Numbered from the stretch's first letter, positions 27,048-36,987 are shown. The stretch: 37,969 nucleotides of DNA from Acetobacteraceae bacterium (GCA_027487385.1 JAIYDS010000042.1:1-37969); one strand, 5' to 3'. Made by a program: numbers and translations. Notes: generated from the letters alone by a model not told the origin.

Positions 27048-27794
27048 TTACCGCCGACGGTTCAGAAAATGCCCCATCATCTCGCGCGGCTCCGCCGTCT
27101 CCCAGGATTTCGCGAAGGCGGGGATGCCCGCCGCGATGGCCTGGCTGAGCGGCAGATCCTCCCACGCCCGGATCAGCGCCTTCTGGTTGGCGATGGCGAC
27201 GGGCCCGGCCTCCCGCAGCAAGGCGAGCCACTCCTCCACCGCCCCATCCAGCGCGTGCAGCGGCACCACACGCTCCAGGAAGCCCCAGGCTTCCATCGTG
27301 GCGGCATCCAGCGTCTCGGCCAGCAGCAGCAGGCGGCGGGTGCGGCCCCAGCCGATCAGCCCTGGCAACAGCGCGGCCTCGACCACGGAGGGGATGCCCA
27401 CACGCACCTCCGGCATGCCGAATTTCGCGGCCCCGGCCGCGATGCGCAGGTCGCAGGCGGCGGCGATCTCCAGCCCGGCGCCCAGGCACCAGCCCTGGAT
27501 GCGCGCGATCACCGGCACGCGGCAGGCGCGGATGGCGGCGGAGGCGCCGTGCACGCGCTCGATGAAGGCCTGGCCCTGGGCGGGGGTGGTGACGGCGCCC
27601 ATCTCGCGGATATCGGCGCCGCCGATGAAGGCGCGCTCGCCCTCGCCCGTCAGCACCACGGCGCGGATGTCATCCTCCACATCGAAGCTGGCGGCGAGCT
27701 GCAGCAGCAATTCCGAGTTCAGCGTGTTCAGCTTGGCATGGTTGGCAATGGTGACCTGCCGCACATCGCCCGCGCGGGTGATCTCGATCCTCAT
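27048..27794 (-). CDS. Enoyl-CoA hydratase/isomerase family protein (canonical active site)
   Basis: The protein has 248 residues with the crotonase fold. The oxyanion-hole segment reads AFIGGADIREM and the second GWCLGAGLEIAAACD. Both catalytic glutamates of true hydratases are in place: Glu in GAGLEIA and Glu in FGMPEVRVGIP. It probably hydrates a 2-enoyl-CoA intermediate in the aromatic-CoA pathway. Its start overlaps the monooxygenase stop by four bases (ATGA), so it is translationally coupled as the third gene of the minus-strand arm. Confidence 0.88.
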   Translation of the reverse strand: MRIEITRAGDVRQVTIANHAKLNTLNSELLLQLAASFDVEDDIRAVVLTGEGERAFIGGADIREMGAVTTPAQGQAFIERVHGASAAIRACRVPVIARIQGWCLGAGLEIAAACDLRIAAGAAKFGMPEVRVGIPSVVEAALLPGLIGWGRTRRLLLLAETLDAATMEAWGFLERVVPLHALDGAVEEWLALLREAGPVAIANQKALIRAWEDLPLSQAIAAGIPAFAKSWETAEPREMMGHFLNRRR

Positions 27795-29035
27795 CGCACC
27801 ATCCCCGCCAGCTTCGCATAGCCGCGCGCGATGGCAGCCAATTCCTCATGCGCGATCACCGCGTTGAGGTCGGTGAAGCCATCCGGCGCGCGTTCACTCA
27901 CCACATCCACCACCCGCTCCGGCCCGCCCTTGCGGTTGGAGAGGGCGATGTCGCGCGTCGCCGGCAGGCGCTCGGCCTCATAGGCGGCCAGCGCCGCTTC
28001 CACCGGCTGCTCGGCCAGCAGCCGCGCCAGCAGCCGCGCGTCAATGATGGCCTGGGAGGCGCCGTTGGAGCCCGTGGGGTACATGGCATGCGCGGCATCG
28101 CCCAGCAGCGTGACACGCCCTTGCGTCCAGAAGGGCAGCGGGTCGCGATCGCACATCGGGTATTCGAAGAATTCCGGCGTGGCGCGCACCATGGCCTCCA
28201 CATCCAGGCCGGGCACGCGGAAGCGCTGCACATGGGGCAGCACCTCCTCCAGCAGGCCAGGCCGCGCCCAGTCCTCACGGCGGGGCGGCGGGCGGGTGGC
28301 ATCGCCGATCTGCGCGCAGACCACCCAATTGGTCAGGCGCGTCCCCTCCGTGCTGCCGCGGCCGATGGGGTAGAAGACCAGCTTCTCCTTCATGTCGCCG
28401 GCCACGAACATGACGTCGCCGGTCTCGTAGGCCGGCCATTCGATGGCGCCGCGCCACATCTGGATGCCGTTCCAGCGGATCCCGCCATCCTCCGGATGCA
28501 TCGACTGGCGCAGCATGGAGTGAATGCCGTCGCAGCCGATCAGCGCGGAGCCGCGGATGCTGGAGCCATCGGCAAAATTCGCCGTCACACTCGCACCCGA
28601 CTGCGCAAAGCCGACGAGGCGCATATTGGTGCGGACCGCCTGCGGCCCCAGCCGCTCCATCGCCGCCTGCCAGAGCACGCCATGCATGCGGCCGCGATGG
28701 ATGGAAAGCTGCGGCGAATCATGCCCCGCATGCAGGCCGCGCGCCTCGGTCCAGATGCGGTTGCCGAAGCGGTCGAGGTAGCGCAGCTCCCGCGTGCGGA
28801 TGGCGATGGCATCCAGCGCCGGCAGCAGGCCGAGCGCGGCCAGCTCACGGATGGCATTGGTCAGCGTGTTGATGCCGACGCCGAGCTGCCGCACCTCCTT
28901 CGCCGCTTCCAGCACCATGCAGGGAATGCCGCGCTCATGCAGCGAGAGCGCCAGGGTCAGCCCGCCAATGCCGCCGCCGGCGATAAGGATGGGCGCGGGC
29001 GGTGCGGGTTTGCGGTGGCGGCGATGGTCAACCAC
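27791..29035 (-). CDS. FAD-dependent monooxygenase, aromatic-ring hydroxylase type
   Basis: The protein has 414 residues, of the class A flavoprotein monooxygenase family. Visible are the N-terminal dinucleotide motif [17 protein letters not shown], the DG motif [13 protein letters not shown] and the second FAD motif [24 protein letters not shown]. Overall it resembles salicylate or 6-hydroxynicotinate hydroxylases. The start overlaps the preceding fused gene by eight bases. It encodes a second, unfused flavin monooxygenase within one operon; its substrate may be a free aromatic acid feeding the pathway (inference). ATG 29035 is the outermost in-frame start; the conserved core begins 15 residues further on. 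Confidence 0.88.
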   Translation of the reverse strand: MVDHRRHRKPAPPAPILIAGGGIGGLTLALSLHERGIPCMVLEAAKEVRQLGVGINTLTNAIRELAALGLLPALDAIAIRTRELRYLDRFGNRIWTEARGLHAGHDSPQLSIHRGRMHGVLWQAAMERLGPQAVRTNMRLVGFAQSGASVTANFADGSSIRGSALIGCDGIHSMLRQSMHPEDGGIRWNGIQMWRGAIEWPAYETGDVMFVAGDMKEKLVFYPIGRGSTEGTRLTNWVVCAQIGDATRPPPRREDWARPGLLEEVLPHVQRFRVPGLDVEAMVRATPEFFEYPMCDRDPLPFWTQGRVTLLGDAAHAMYPTGSNGASQAIIDARLLARLLAEQPVEAALAAYEAERLPATRDIALSNRKGGPERVVDVVSERAPDGFTDLNAVIAHEELAAIARGYAKLAGMVR

Positions 29036-31325
29036 GGGGCGCGTGGCTCGCAGGCTTCGCTTTGCGGCGCAGTTCCATCAGATCCTCCCTCGCGCGCTTC
29101 GCATTGCGGAACAGCGCGTCCTTGCCCCAGCCATATTGCACGGGGGTGTTCACGCCCCGCACGCCATATTCTGCGGCGGCGTGCAGCGTGAAGGAAGGGT
29201 CCGTCAGATGCGGGCGCGCCAGGGCCACCAGATCGGCCCGGCCGGCCGCGATGATGGTGTTCACCTGGTCGGCCGAGGTGATGGAGCCCACGCACATCAC
29301 GGCGATGCCCGCCTCATTGCGCAGCATATCGGCCCAGGGGAGCTGGAACATGCGGCCATACATGGGCTGGGCATCGGCCACGGTCTGGCCGGTGGAGACA
29401 TCCAGCAGGTCGCAGCCCGCATCGCGAAAGGCACGGGCGATGGCCAGCATGTCCTCATCGGTGATGCCGCCCTCCGCCCAATCGGTGGCGGAGACGCGGA
29501 CCGACATGGGACGATCGGCCGGCCAGAGCGCGCGCATCGCGGTGAAGACCTCCAGCGGATAGCGCAGGCGGTTCTCGACCGGGCCGCCATATTCATCGCC
29601 GCGGTGGTTGGTGAGCGGAGAGAGGAAGCTGCCCAGCAGATAGCCATGGGCGCAATGCAGCTCCAGCATGTCGAAGCCGCAGGCGATGGCACGTTCGGTC
29701 GCGGCGAGGAACTCCGCCTTCACGCGGTCCATGTCGGCGCGCTCCATCGCGCGCGGAACCTGGCTGGTGGGGTAATAGGGAATGGCGCTGGCCGAGAGGA
29801 TCGGCCAGGCTCCCGCCTCCAGCGGCTGGTCCATGCCGTCCCACATCAGCTTGGTCGCCCCTTTGCGCCCGGCATGGCCGAGCTGGAGGCACATCTTCGC
29901 GCCCACCGCATGCGCATTGCCGACGATCCGCGTCCAGGCCGCCTGCTGCGCGTCATTCCAGAGGCCGGCACAGCCCGGAGTGATGCGCGCCTCCGCAGCG
30001 GGGCAGGTCATCTCGGTGAAGACGAGGCCCGCACCCCCCATGGCGCGCGCGCCATAATGGATCAGATGGAAGTCATTCGGCACGCCGTCCTCGGCCGAAT
30101 ACATGCACATGGGCGAGACGACGACGCGGTTGGGAAGCCGCATGCCGCGCAGCTGGAAGGGCTGGAACATGGGCGGGTTGCGCGCATCGCCGCCGGGCGT
30201 CTCCAGCGCCACCACCTTCTGCACCTCGCCCACGAATTCCGGCGCGCGGAGCAGCAGATTGTCCCAGGTGATGGCCTTGCTGCGCGTCATGACGCCGAAG
30301 GCGAAGCGGGCGGGGTGGAAATTCCAGAAGCGCTTCACATGCTCGAACCAGACGAGCGAGACATCCGCCGCGTGCTGGATCTTCTCCACCTCCTCGCGCC
30401 GCCCCGTCTCGAAGCGGGAGAGGCAGGTGGCGACGTCACCGCCGGCTATGACGGCCGCGTGCAGCGCGATGGCATCCTCCATGGCGAGCTTGGTGCCGGA
30501 GCCGATGGAGAAATGCGCCGACGCCTTGGCATCGCCCAGCAGGACGATGTTGTCCTTCACCCACCGCTGGCAGCGGATCATCGGGAATTGCCGCCACAGG
30601 CTGCGATTGGTGATGAGCTTGTGGCCCTGCAGCGCCTCGGCGAAGACGTCTTCCAGATAGGCGGCGCTCTCGGCCTCGTTCATCTGGCCAAGGCCGGCGC
30701 GGGCGAAGGTCTCGGGGTCGGTCTCCAGCACCCAGGTGCTGGCGCCGGCCTCATACTGGTAGGCATGCGCGATGAAGATGCCCTCCGGCCGCTCCTGGAA
30801 GAAGAAGCTGAAGGCGTCGAGCGGCCTTGTGCTGCCCATCCAGGCGAAGCGGTTGGGGCGTAGGTCCACCTCCGGCTGGAAGTGATCGGCGTGGCGGGTG
30901 CGGATGGCGCTGTTCACGCCATCGGCGGCGATGATGAGATCGGCATCGGGGAAATCCTCCGGGCTGACCTCGCGGCGAAACTCCAGCACCACGCCAAGCT
31001 CCCGCGCCCGGGCCTGCAAGAGGGTGAGCAAGGTGCGGCGCGAACAGCCGCAGAAGCCATTGCCGCCCACGCGATGCTCATGCCCGCGCGCGATGATCGC
31101 GATGTCATCCCAATAGGCGAAGCTTTCCACGATGGCGCGGTAGGAGGGCTCATCCGCATCGCGGAAGGCGTCCAGCGTCGCATCCGAAAAGACCACGCCG
31201 AAGCCGAAGGTGTCATCCGCCTGGTTGCGCTCGACGACGATGATCTCGGCCGAGGGCCGATCGCGCTTCATCAGGATGGCGAAGTAAAGGCCGGCAGGGC
31301 CGCCGCCGATCACCGCAATGCGCAT
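29028..31325 (-). CDS. Fused aryl-CoA monooxygenase / old-yellow-enzyme reductase (2-aminobenzoyl-CoA or salicylyl-CoA type)
   Basis: The protein has 765 residues and two enzymes in one chain. Residues 1-380 are a class A flavin monooxygenase ([47 protein letters not shown]). From residue 386 ([20 protein letters not shown]) to about 750 is an FMN-dependent old yellow enzyme of the YqjM class ([11 protein letters not shown] with its Cys, [25 protein letters not shown]). The same fusion is known in Azoarcus 2-aminobenzoyl-CoA monooxygenase/reductase, which hydroxylates and then reduces the aromatic ring of anthraniloyl-CoA, and in proteins annotated as salicylyl-CoA 5-hydroxylase/oxidoreductase. 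GAAGGAG sits before ATG 31325. It is the first gene of the minus-strand operon, divergent from the SDR-MarR arm. Confidence 0.92.
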   Translation of the reverse strand: MRIAVIGGGPAGLYFAILMKRDRPSAEIIVVERNQADDTFGFGVVFSDATLDAFRDADEPSYRAIVESFAYWDDIAIIARGHEHRVGGNGFCGCSRRTLLTLLQARARELGVVLEFRREVSPEDFPDADLIIAADGVNSAIRTRHADHFQPEVDLRPNRFAWMGSTRPLDAFSFFFQERPEGIFIAHAYQYEAGASTWVLETDPETFARAGLGQMNEAESAAYLEDVFAEALQGHKLITNRSLWRQFPMIRCQRWVKDNIVLLGDAKASAHFSIGSGTKLAMEDAIALHAAVIAGGDVATCLSRFETGRREEVEKIQHAADVSLVWFEHVKRFWNFHPARFAFGVMTRSKAITWDNLLLRAPEFVGEVQKVVALETPGGDARNPPMFQPFQLRGMRLPNRVVVSPMCMYSAEDGVPNDFHLIHYGARAMGGAGLVFTEMTCPAAEARITPGCAGLWNDAQQAAWTRIVGNAHAVGAKMCLQLGHAGRKGATKLMWDGMDQPLEAGAWPILSASAIPYYPTSQVPRAMERADMDRVKAEFLAATERAIACGFDMLELHCAHGYLLGSFLSPLTNHRGDEYGGPVENRLRYPLEVFTAMRALWPADRPMSVRVSATDWAEGGITDEDMLAIARAFRDAGCDLLDVSTGQTVADAQPMYGRMFQLPWADMLRNEAGIAVMCVGSITSADQVNTIIAAGRADLVALARPHLTDPSFTLHAAAEYGVRGVNTPVQYGWGKDALFRNAKRAREDLMELRRKAKPASHAPRG

Positions 31326-31398
31326 CAGACACTCCTTCGGGCTGCATCCTCAAAATATGCTTGAAGGGAGGGCCTCCGCAATGCTTTAAGCTTAAAAT
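31326..31398. promoter_or_regulatory. Divergent promoter/operator of the aromatic-CoA cluster
   Basis: This 73-base AT-rich gap separates the two divergent arms. It holds AAAATATGC twice, at 31,352-31,360 and 31,394-31,402, exactly 42 bases (about four helical turns) apart, ATGCTTGAAG and ATGCTTTAAG at 31,357 and 31,381, and a perfect 12-base palindrome TTTAAGCTTAAA at 31,385-31,396. TTGAAG (31,361) and TTTAAG (31,385) form a possible plus-strand promoter, and TTGCGG with TATTTT a minus-strand one. The MarR protein encoded in the plus arm is the likely ligand-responsive binder (inference). Confidence 0.65.
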
Positions 31399-32127
31399 AT
31401 GCAGGAGCTGGCAGGACAGTTTGCACTGGTGAGCGGCGGCGGCACGGGCATCGGCCTCGCCTGCGCCCGCGCGCTCAAAGCCGCCGGCGCGCATGTGACG
31501 GTCATGGGCCGGCGGGCCGATCCGCTCTGGGACGCGGTCAATCGGGGCGACGCGCATGAGGTGCTGCTGGGCAATGCCACCCGCCCGCCGCCGTTGCCGC
31601 GGGTCAATATCCTGGTGAATGCCGCCGGCGCGGCGCAGAGCGCGCCCTTCCTCAAGACCACCGACGCCGATTTCCGCGCAGCCCTGGATGCCAACCTCAT
31701 GTCGGCCGTGGCGCTGACCCGGGCGGCGCTGCCGAACATGCTGGCGCTGGGCGCGGGGCGGATCATCAACATCGCCTCCACCGCGGCCCTCAAGGGCTAC
31801 GCCTATGTGGTGCCCTATGTGGCGGCCAAGCACGCGCTGCTGGGCTTCACCCGCGCGCTGGCGCTCGAGGTGGCGGGCAAGGGCGTGACCGTGAACGCGA
31901 TCTGCCCCGGCTTCACCGAGACGCCGCTGCTGGGAGAGAGCATCGCCCGCATCATGGACAAGACCGGCATGGATGCCGAGGCCGCGCGCGCTGAACTCGC
32001 GAAGCACAACCCCCAGGGTCGGCTGCTCCAGCCCGAGGAAATCGCGGCGCTGACCGTCTTCCTCTGCACCGACGCCGCCCAGGGCATCCATGGCGCGGCG
32101 CTGCCCGTCAGCGGGGGCGAGATCTGA
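31399..32127 (+). CDS. SDR-family oxidoreductase
   Basis: The protein has 242 residues. Rossmann coenzyme motif VSGGGTGIGLACA, NAAG, the catalytic Ser-Tyr-Lys (NIAST...PYVAAKH) and a C-terminal SGGEI are present, so it is a complete classical SDR. By position it probably oxidises a 3-hydroxyacyl-CoA or a cyclic hydroxy/oxo intermediate with NAD(P)+. There is no Shine-Dalgarno before ATG 31399, and the putative -10 element lies only about eight bases upstream, so the transcript may be leaderless. Its stop overlaps the MarR start (TGATG). Confidence 0.87.
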   Translation: MQELAGQFALVSGGGTGIGLACARALKAAGAHVTVMGRRADPLWDAVNRGDAHEVLLGNATRPPPLPRVNILVNAAGAAQSAPFLKTTDADFRAALDANLMSAVALTRAALPNMLALGAGRIINIASTAALKGYAYVVPYVAAKHALLGFTRALALEVAGKGVTVNAICPGFTETPLLGESIARIMDKTGMDAEAARAELAKHNPQGRLLQPEEIAALTVFLCTDAAQGIHGAALPVSGGEI

Positions 32128-32609
32128 TGGATGCCGAGACCGCGCTGGCCGATGCGCCGCCCGGCACCAAGGATTCGCTGCGCCTCTGGCTGCGCCTGCT
32201 CACCTGCGCGAATCTGATCGAGACCGAAATCCGCCGGCGCCTGCGCGAGGAATTCAACACCACCCTGCCCCGCTTCGACCTGCTGGCCGCCCTCGACCGC
32301 GATGGCGAGGGGCTGACGCTGGGCGATGTCTCGCGCCGGATGATGGTCAGCAACGGCAATGTCACCGGCCTCGCGGCCCGGCTGGAATCCGAGGGGCTGA
32401 TCGAACGGCGGCTCGATGCCGAGGATCGCCGCGCCTTCCGCCTGCGCCTCACCGCCAAGGGGGCGCGCGAATTCGCCCGGCAATCCCGCGCGCATGAGGG
32501 CTGGATCGCGGAGCTGCTCGGCACCCTCTCCGAGGCGGAGCGCACGCAGCTGCACCGGCTGCTGGGCCGCACGAAATCCTCCATCCGCGACAGGCTCGAC
32601 ACGCCATGA
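32127..32609 (+). CDS. MarR-family transcriptional regulator
   Basis: The protein has 160 residues. The winged helix-turn-helix is visible as [39 protein letters not shown], then the basic wing [17 protein letters not shown]. Helices at both ends form the dimer interface. It lies second in the plus-strand operon, so is co-expressed with the enzymes it probably controls. Aromatic-acid MarR regulators usually repress until an aryl-CoA (such as benzoyl- or anthraniloyl-CoA) binds; here the inducer is inferred, not seen. Confidence 0.93.
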   Translation: MDAETALADAPPGTKDSLRLWLRLLTCANLIETEIRRRLREEFNTTLPRFDLLAALDRDGEGLTLGDVSRRMMVSNGNVTGLAARLESEGLIERRLDAEDRRAFRLRLTAKGAREFARQSRAHEGWIAELLGTLSEAERTQLHRLLGRTKSSIRDRLDTP

Positions 32610-33412
32610 CCCCCCTCGCCCAATACCAGGCGCAGCATCTGCAACTCTCCGAGGCGGGGGGCGTCATCACCCTCACCCTCAACCGTCCGGAGCGGAAGAA
32701 CCCGCTCACCTTCGAAAGCTATGCCGAGCTTTCTGCCATCTTCCGCGCCGGCGCGCAGGATGATGCGGCGAAGGTCTTCATCGTGACCGGTGCGGGCGGG
32801 AATTTCTGCTCGGGCGGGGATGTGCATGAGATCATCGGGCCATTGCTCGAACGCGACACCAAGGGGCTGATGCAGTTCACCGCGATGACGGGCGAGCTGG
32901 TGAAGGCCATGCGCGCCTGCCCGCAGCCCGTCATCGCCGCGGTGGATGGCGTGGCGGCCGGGGCCGGCGCCATCATCGCGATGGCAAGCGACATTCGCCT
33001 CGCCACGCCGCGTGCGCGCGTCGCCTTCCTGTTCAACCGCGTGGGGCTGGCGGGCTGCGACATGGGCGCCTGCGCCATCCTGCCGCGGATCATTGGCCAG
33101 GGGCGGGCCAGCGAGTTGCTCTTCACCGGCCGTGCCATGCGCGCGGAGGAGGGCGAGCGCTGGGGTTTCTTCAACCGCCTCACCGAGACGCTGGCGGAAG
33201 ATGCCGCCGCCCTCGCCGCCGAGATCGCCGCCGGGCCCGGCTTCGCCCATGGCATGACCAAGCGGATGCTCGCCATGGAATGGGCGATGGGCGTGGAACA
33301 GGCCATCGAGGCCGAGGCGGTGGCCCAGGCGCTCTGCATGACCACGCAGGATTTCCGCCGCGCCTATGAGGCGTTCGCGGCGAAGCAGACGCCTGTCTTT
33401 CAGGGCGACTGA
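32606..33412 (+). CDS. Crotonase-fold protein lacking both hydratase glutamates
   Basis: The protein has 268 residues with the crotonase fold; the CoA/oxyanion segments [11 protein letters not shown] and [15 protein letters not shown] are clear. In canonical enoyl-CoA hydratases the second segment reads G-x-G-x-E and the next P-E-I; here these are GAGAIIA and [10 protein letters not shown], so both catalytic Glu positions are replaced (Ile and Asn). It therefore probably performs a different crotonase reaction, such as hydrolytic ring cleavage of an oxo-cyclic acyl-CoA (inference). The start overlaps the MarR stop by four bases. Confidence 0.87.
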   Translation: MTPLAQYQAQHLQLSEAGGVITLTLNRPERKNPLTFESYAELSAIFRAGAQDDAAKVFIVTGAGGNFCSGGDVHEIIGPLLERDTKGLMQFTAMTGELVKAMRACPQPVIAAVDGVAAGAGAIIAMASDIRLATPRARVAFLFNRVGLAGCDMGACAILPRIIGQGRASELLFTGRAMRAEEGERWGFFNRLTETLAEDAAALAAEIAAGPGFAHGMTKRMLAMEWAMGVEQAIEAEAVAQALCMTTQDFRRAYEAFAAKQTPVFQGD

Positions 33413-34563
33413 TGCCCGACGCATCCTTCCTTGCCTGGCCCTTTTTCGAAGACCATCACCGCGCCTTCGCGGCCGAGGTGGAGGCCTGGGGCGCGCAGCA
33501 CGCGGAACGCCTGACCGATCATCACGACGCCGATGGCAGCACCCGCGCCCTGGCCTTGGGCCTCGGCGGGTCCGGCCTGCTGCGCATGGCGGTGCCGACA
33601 TCCGGCCAGCTGGATGTGCGCAGCCTCTGCCTGGCGCGGGAAATCCTCGCGCGGCATTCGGGCCTGGCGGATTTCGCCTTTGCCATGCAAGGGCTCGGCA
33701 CCGGGCCGATCACGCTGTTCGGCAGCGATGAATTGAAGCAGGCGGTCCTGCCTGGCGTGCGTGCCGGCGCCACACTGGCCGCCTTTGCCCTCTCGGAGCC
33801 CGAAGCGGGCAGCGATGTCGCGGCACTCGCCACCACTGCCACGCGCGACGGCAATGCCCATTGGCGGATCAACGGCGAAAAAACCTGGATCAGCAATGGG
33901 GGCATTGCCGGCAGTTACGTCGTCTTCGCCCGCACGGGCGAGGCGCCGGGGGCCAAGGGCCTCACCGCCTTCTGGGTGCCGGGCGACGCGGCGGGGTTAG
34001 TGACGGCCGAGCGCATCCAGGTCTCGGCGCCGCATCCCCTGGCCAGGCTGCGCTTCGAGGATTTGCGTGTGCCCGACGCACACCGCATCGGCGCGCCCGG
34101 AGAGGGCTTCAAGATCGCCATGGCGACGCTCGATGTCTTCCGCGCGACGGTGGGCGCCGCGGCACTCGGCTTTGCGCGGCGTGGCCTCGATCTCCTCCTG
34201 CACCGTGCCACCACGCGGAAGCTGTTTGGCGCGCCGCTCTTCGACCAGCAGATGACCCAGGCTGCCATCGCCGATGCCGCCGTGGATGTGGAAGCCGCGG
34301 CCCTGCTGGTCTATCGCGCCGCATGGCTGAAAGACCAGGGCACGCCGCGCGTCTCGCGTGAGGCCAGCATGGCCAAGCTGCACGCGACGGAAGCGGCCGG
34401 CCGCATCGCCGATGCCTGCGCGCAGCTCCACGGCGGCCTCGGCGTCGTCACCGATTCCGCGCCGGAATTGCTGACGCGCGAGGTGCGCGCGCTCCGCGTC
34501 TACGAAGGCGCCTCCGAAATCCAGCGCGTGATCATCGCGCGGGCCGAGCGAGAGAGGATGTGA
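33412..34563 (+). CDS. Acyl-CoA dehydrogenase
   Basis: The protein has 383 residues, a standard flavin acyl-CoA dehydrogenase. Features are LSEPEAGSDVAALATTA (FAD/substrate loop), TWISNGGIAGSYVVFART, the TTRKLFGAPLFDQQ helix, the LHGGLGV loop and the C-terminal RVYEGASEIQRVIIAR, whose Glu365 is the catalytic base position. It introduces or removes a 2,3-double bond in an acyl-CoA during the beta-oxidation-like part of the pathway. Start and stop overlap the neighbouring genes by one base each, so it is embedded in a tightly coupled operon. Confidence 0.93.
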   Translation: MPDASFLAWPFFEDHHRAFAAEVEAWGAQHAERLTDHHDADGSTRALALGLGGSGLLRMAVPTSGQLDVRSLCLAREILARHSGLADFAFAMQGLGTGPITLFGSDELKQAVLPGVRAGATLAAFALSEPEAGSDVAALATTATRDGNAHWRINGEKTWISNGGIAGSYVVFARTGEAPGAKGLTAFWVPGDAAGLVTAERIQVSAPHPLARLRFEDLRVPDAHRIGAPGEGFKIAMATLDVFRATVGAAALGFARRGLDLLLHRATTRKLFGAPLFDQQMTQAAIADAAVDVEAAALLVYRAAWLKDQGTPRVSREASMAKLHATEAAGRIADACAQLHGGLGVVTDSAPELLTREVRALRVYEGASEIQRVIIARAERERM

Positions 34564-36125
34564 TGGACCATTTCGCCGCCGACAACCTTCCCCCGCGCGA
34601 GGAATGGCCGGAATTCCGCCCCCTTCCCTATCCGGCGCGGCTGAATTGCGCCGTCGAATTGCTGGACGCCAACCTCGCCACCCGCGCCCATCATCCCGCC
34701 CTCATCACCCCCGCCGAAACGCTGACCTATGCGGAACTGGCGGCGCGGGTGAACCGCATCGCGAATGTGCTCACGGGCGAGCTCGGCCTGGTCCCGGGCC
34801 ATCGCGTGCTGCTGCGCTCGGCCAATAATGCCTGGATGGTCGCGGCCTATTTCGCCGTGCTGAAGGCGGGCGGCATCGTCGTCGCCACCATGCCGCTGCT
34901 GCGCGCCAAGGAGATCGGTGAGATCTGCCGCAAGGCGCGCATCACCCATGCGCTCTGCGATGCGCGGCTGATCGAGGAGCTGCGCCGCGCCGATGCGCCG
35001 GAATTGCGCCACATCGCAAGCTGGGGCGATGGCGATCTGGAGGCGCGCTGCGCCGCGGCCAGCGCCGATTTCACCGCCCATGACAGCGCGGCGGATGAGA
35101 CCTGCCTGATCGGCTTCACCTCCGGCACCACGGGTGAGCCCAAGGGCACCATGCATTTCCACCGGGACATGCTGGCGATCTGCGACAGCTACTCGGCCCA
35201 GGTGCTGAAGCCACGCGCCGAGGATCGCTTCATCGGCTCTCCCCCGCTGGCCTTCACCTTCGGCCTGGGCGGGCTGGTGCTCTTCCCCTTTCGCGTGGGT
35301 GCCACCGCCATCCTGCTGGAACGTGCAAGCCCGGAAGATCTGCTGCCCGCCATCGCAGCCCATCGCGCCACCATCTGCTTCACCGCCCCCACCGCCTATC
35401 GCGCCATGGCCGCGCATGTGGCGGAGCACGACATCAGCGCGCTGCGGAAATGCGTCTCGGCCGGCGAGGCGCTGGCCAAGCCGATCTTCGATCTCTGGCA
35501 GGAGAAGACCGGCCTCAAGCTGATGGACGGCATCGGCGCCACCGAAATGCTGCACATCTTCATTGCCGCACCCGAGGAGAAGATCCGCCCCGGCAGCACG
35601 GGCCTGGTCGTGCCTGGCTATGAGGCGCGCGTGCTGGATGAGGCCGGGCGCGAGGTGCCACGCGGCACGCCCGGGCGGCTGGCGGTGCGCGGCCCGACCG
35701 GCTGCCGCTACCTGGCCGATCCGCGCCAGCGCAAATACGTGCAGGATGGCTGGAACATCACCGGCGACACCTACATCCAGGATGAGGACGGCTATTTCTG
35801 GTACCAGGCCCGCAGCGACGACATGATCATCTCCTCCGGCTACAACATCGCGGGGCCGGAGGTGGAGGCCGCGTTGCTGACCCACCCGGCTGTGCGCGAA
35901 TGCGGCGTGGTGGGCACGCCCGATCCGGAGCGCGGCATGCTCGTCACCGCCCATATCGTGCTGCATCCGGGCTTCGCGGCGGATGACGCCATGGCCAAGG
36001 CCTTGCAGGACCATGTGAAAGCCGAGATCGCGCCCTATAAGTATCCCCGCCGCGTGGTCTTCGCGCAGAGCCTGCCGCGCACCGGCACGGGCAAGCTCCA
36101 GCGCTTCGCCCTGAGGCAAGGCTGA
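34563..36125 (+). CDS. Aryl-CoA ligase, 2-aminobenzoate/benzoate-CoA ligase type
   Basis: The protein has 520 residues, an ANL-superfamily ligase. The ATP loop TSGTTGEPKG lies at residues 186-195, followed by TMHFHRDMLAI, the substrate-pocket region PPLAFTFGLGGLVLFPF, the YNIAGPEVE hinge and the catalytic Lys in RTGTGKLQRF near the end. The benzoate-CoA-ligase subgroup has this pattern, and the closest functional fit is 2-aminobenzoate-CoA ligase, which would prime the pathway by making anthraniloyl-CoA with ATP and CoA. A GTG precedes ATG 34563 directly; the ATG is preferred because AGAGAGG sits at good distance. The start overlaps the upstream stop. Confidence 0.9.
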   Translation: MDHFAADNLPPREEWPEFRPLPYPARLNCAVELLDANLATRAHHPALITPAETLTYAELAARVNRIANVLTGELGLVPGHRVLLRSANNAWMVAAYFAVLKAGGIVVATMPLLRAKEIGEICRKARITHALCDARLIEELRRADAPELRHIASWGDGDLEARCAAASADFTAHDSAADETCLIGFTSGTTGEPKGTMHFHRDMLAICDSYSAQVLKPRAEDRFIGSPPLAFTFGLGGLVLFPFRVGATAILLERASPEDLLPAIAAHRATICFTAPTAYRAMAAHVAEHDISALRKCVSAGEALAKPIFDLWQEKTGLKLMDGIGATEMLHIFIAAPEEKIRPGSTGLVVPGYEARVLDEAGREVPRGTPGRLAVRGPTGCRYLADPRQRKYVQDGWNITGDTYIQDEDGYFWYQARSDDMIISSGYNIAGPEVEAALLTHPAVRECGVVGTPDPERGMLVTAHIVLHPGFAADDAMAKALQDHVKAEIAPYKYPRRVVFAQSLPRTGTGKLQRFALRQG

Positions 36126-36592
36126 TGCGCCCCACCCCCATCGCTGCCTCCGCCCTGCCTGCGTCGGCCGCGCGCATCCCGGGCCGCATCCGCTTCTCCG
36201 ATTGCGATCCGGCTGGCATCGCCTTCTTCGGCGCCTGGTTCACGCTGGCGAACGCCGCGATCGAGGATTTCTTCGAACTCACCCTGCGGCTCGATTTCCA
36301 CCACATCCATGGCACGCGCCGCACCGGCACGGGCTTCGTCCATGCCGAGGCCGATTGGTTCTCGCCCGGCCGCATGGGGGATCATGTGAGCTTCACGCCG
36401 CTCATCACCCGCATTGGCGGCGCCTCCTACAGCACCACGCTGCACGCGCATCGCGGCGCCACGGAACTCGTGCGCTTCCGCTTCGTGAATGCGACGACGG
36501 ACCTCGACACCGCCCGCCCCAAGCCCATCCCGGAGGATCTGCGCGCGGCCCTTGCGCGCTACGCCGCCGCCTGCGAAAGCCTGGAATCATGA
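36125..36592 (+). CDS. 4-Hydroxybenzoyl-CoA-thioesterase-like hotdog protein
   Basis: The protein has 155 residues, a single hotdog domain. IRFSDCDPAGIAFFGAWF near residues 22-39 is the YxDxDxxG-type active-site helix of 4-HBT thioesterases, with the second Asp (DPAG) as the nucleophile. It would hydrolyse an aryl- or acyl-CoA, perhaps rescuing trapped CoA from dead-end thioesters in this pathway (inference). Overlaps both neighbouring genes (TGATG at the start, ATGA at the end). Confidence 0.87.
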   Translation: MRPTPIAASALPASAARIPGRIRFSDCDPAGIAFFGAWFTLANAAIEDFFELTLRLDFHHIHGTRRTGTGFVHAEADWFSPGRMGDHVSFTPLITRIGGASYSTTLHAHRGATELVRFRFVNATTDLDTARPKPIPEDLRAALARYAAACESLES

Positions 36593-36983
36593 GCCTCACG
36601 AACCTGCAACCCAAGGGCTGGCCCGCCCCCAAGGGCTATGCGAATGGCCTGATGGGCGAGGGCCGCCTCGTCATCATCGGCGGCCAGATCGGCTGGGACG
36701 CCGCCGGCCGCTTTGCCCAGGGCTTCGTCCCCCAGGTGCGCCAGGCGCTCTCCAACATCCTCGCCGTGCTCACCGAGGCCGGCGGCAAGCCCGAGCACAT
36801 CGCGCGTCTCACCTGGTTCGTGACCGATATCGGCGAATACCGCGCGAGCCTGGCTGAGCTCGGCCCCGCCTATCGCGCCGTCATGGGCCGCCACTTCCCG
36901 GCGATGACGCTGGTGCAGGTCAGCGCCCTGGTGGAGGAGGAGGCCAAGGTCGAGATCGAGGCGACGGCCATCCTGCCCAAGGG

Positions 36984-36987
<4 letters not shown>
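36589..36987 (+). CDS. RidA/YjgF-family protein, atypical (lacks the catalytic Arg)
   Basis: The protein has 132 residues. The fold is Rid[37 protein letters not shown], then [27 protein letters not shown]. In archetypal RidA the FPAR-S-C segment supplies the arginine that deaminates enamine/imine intermediates; here the equivalent reads FPAMT, so Met replaces it. This puts it in the Rid subfamilies without that residue. A RidA-like protein makes sense in a pathway passing through a 2-amino-enoyl (enamine) CoA intermediate, such as the product of 2-aminobenzoyl-CoA monooxygenase/reductase. It overlaps both neighbours. Confidence 0.88.

Noticed and set aside
34500..36119. 539-codon minus-strand open frame opposite the aryl-CoA ligase.
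   Set aside because: Mirror of the ligase coding sequence with no domain.
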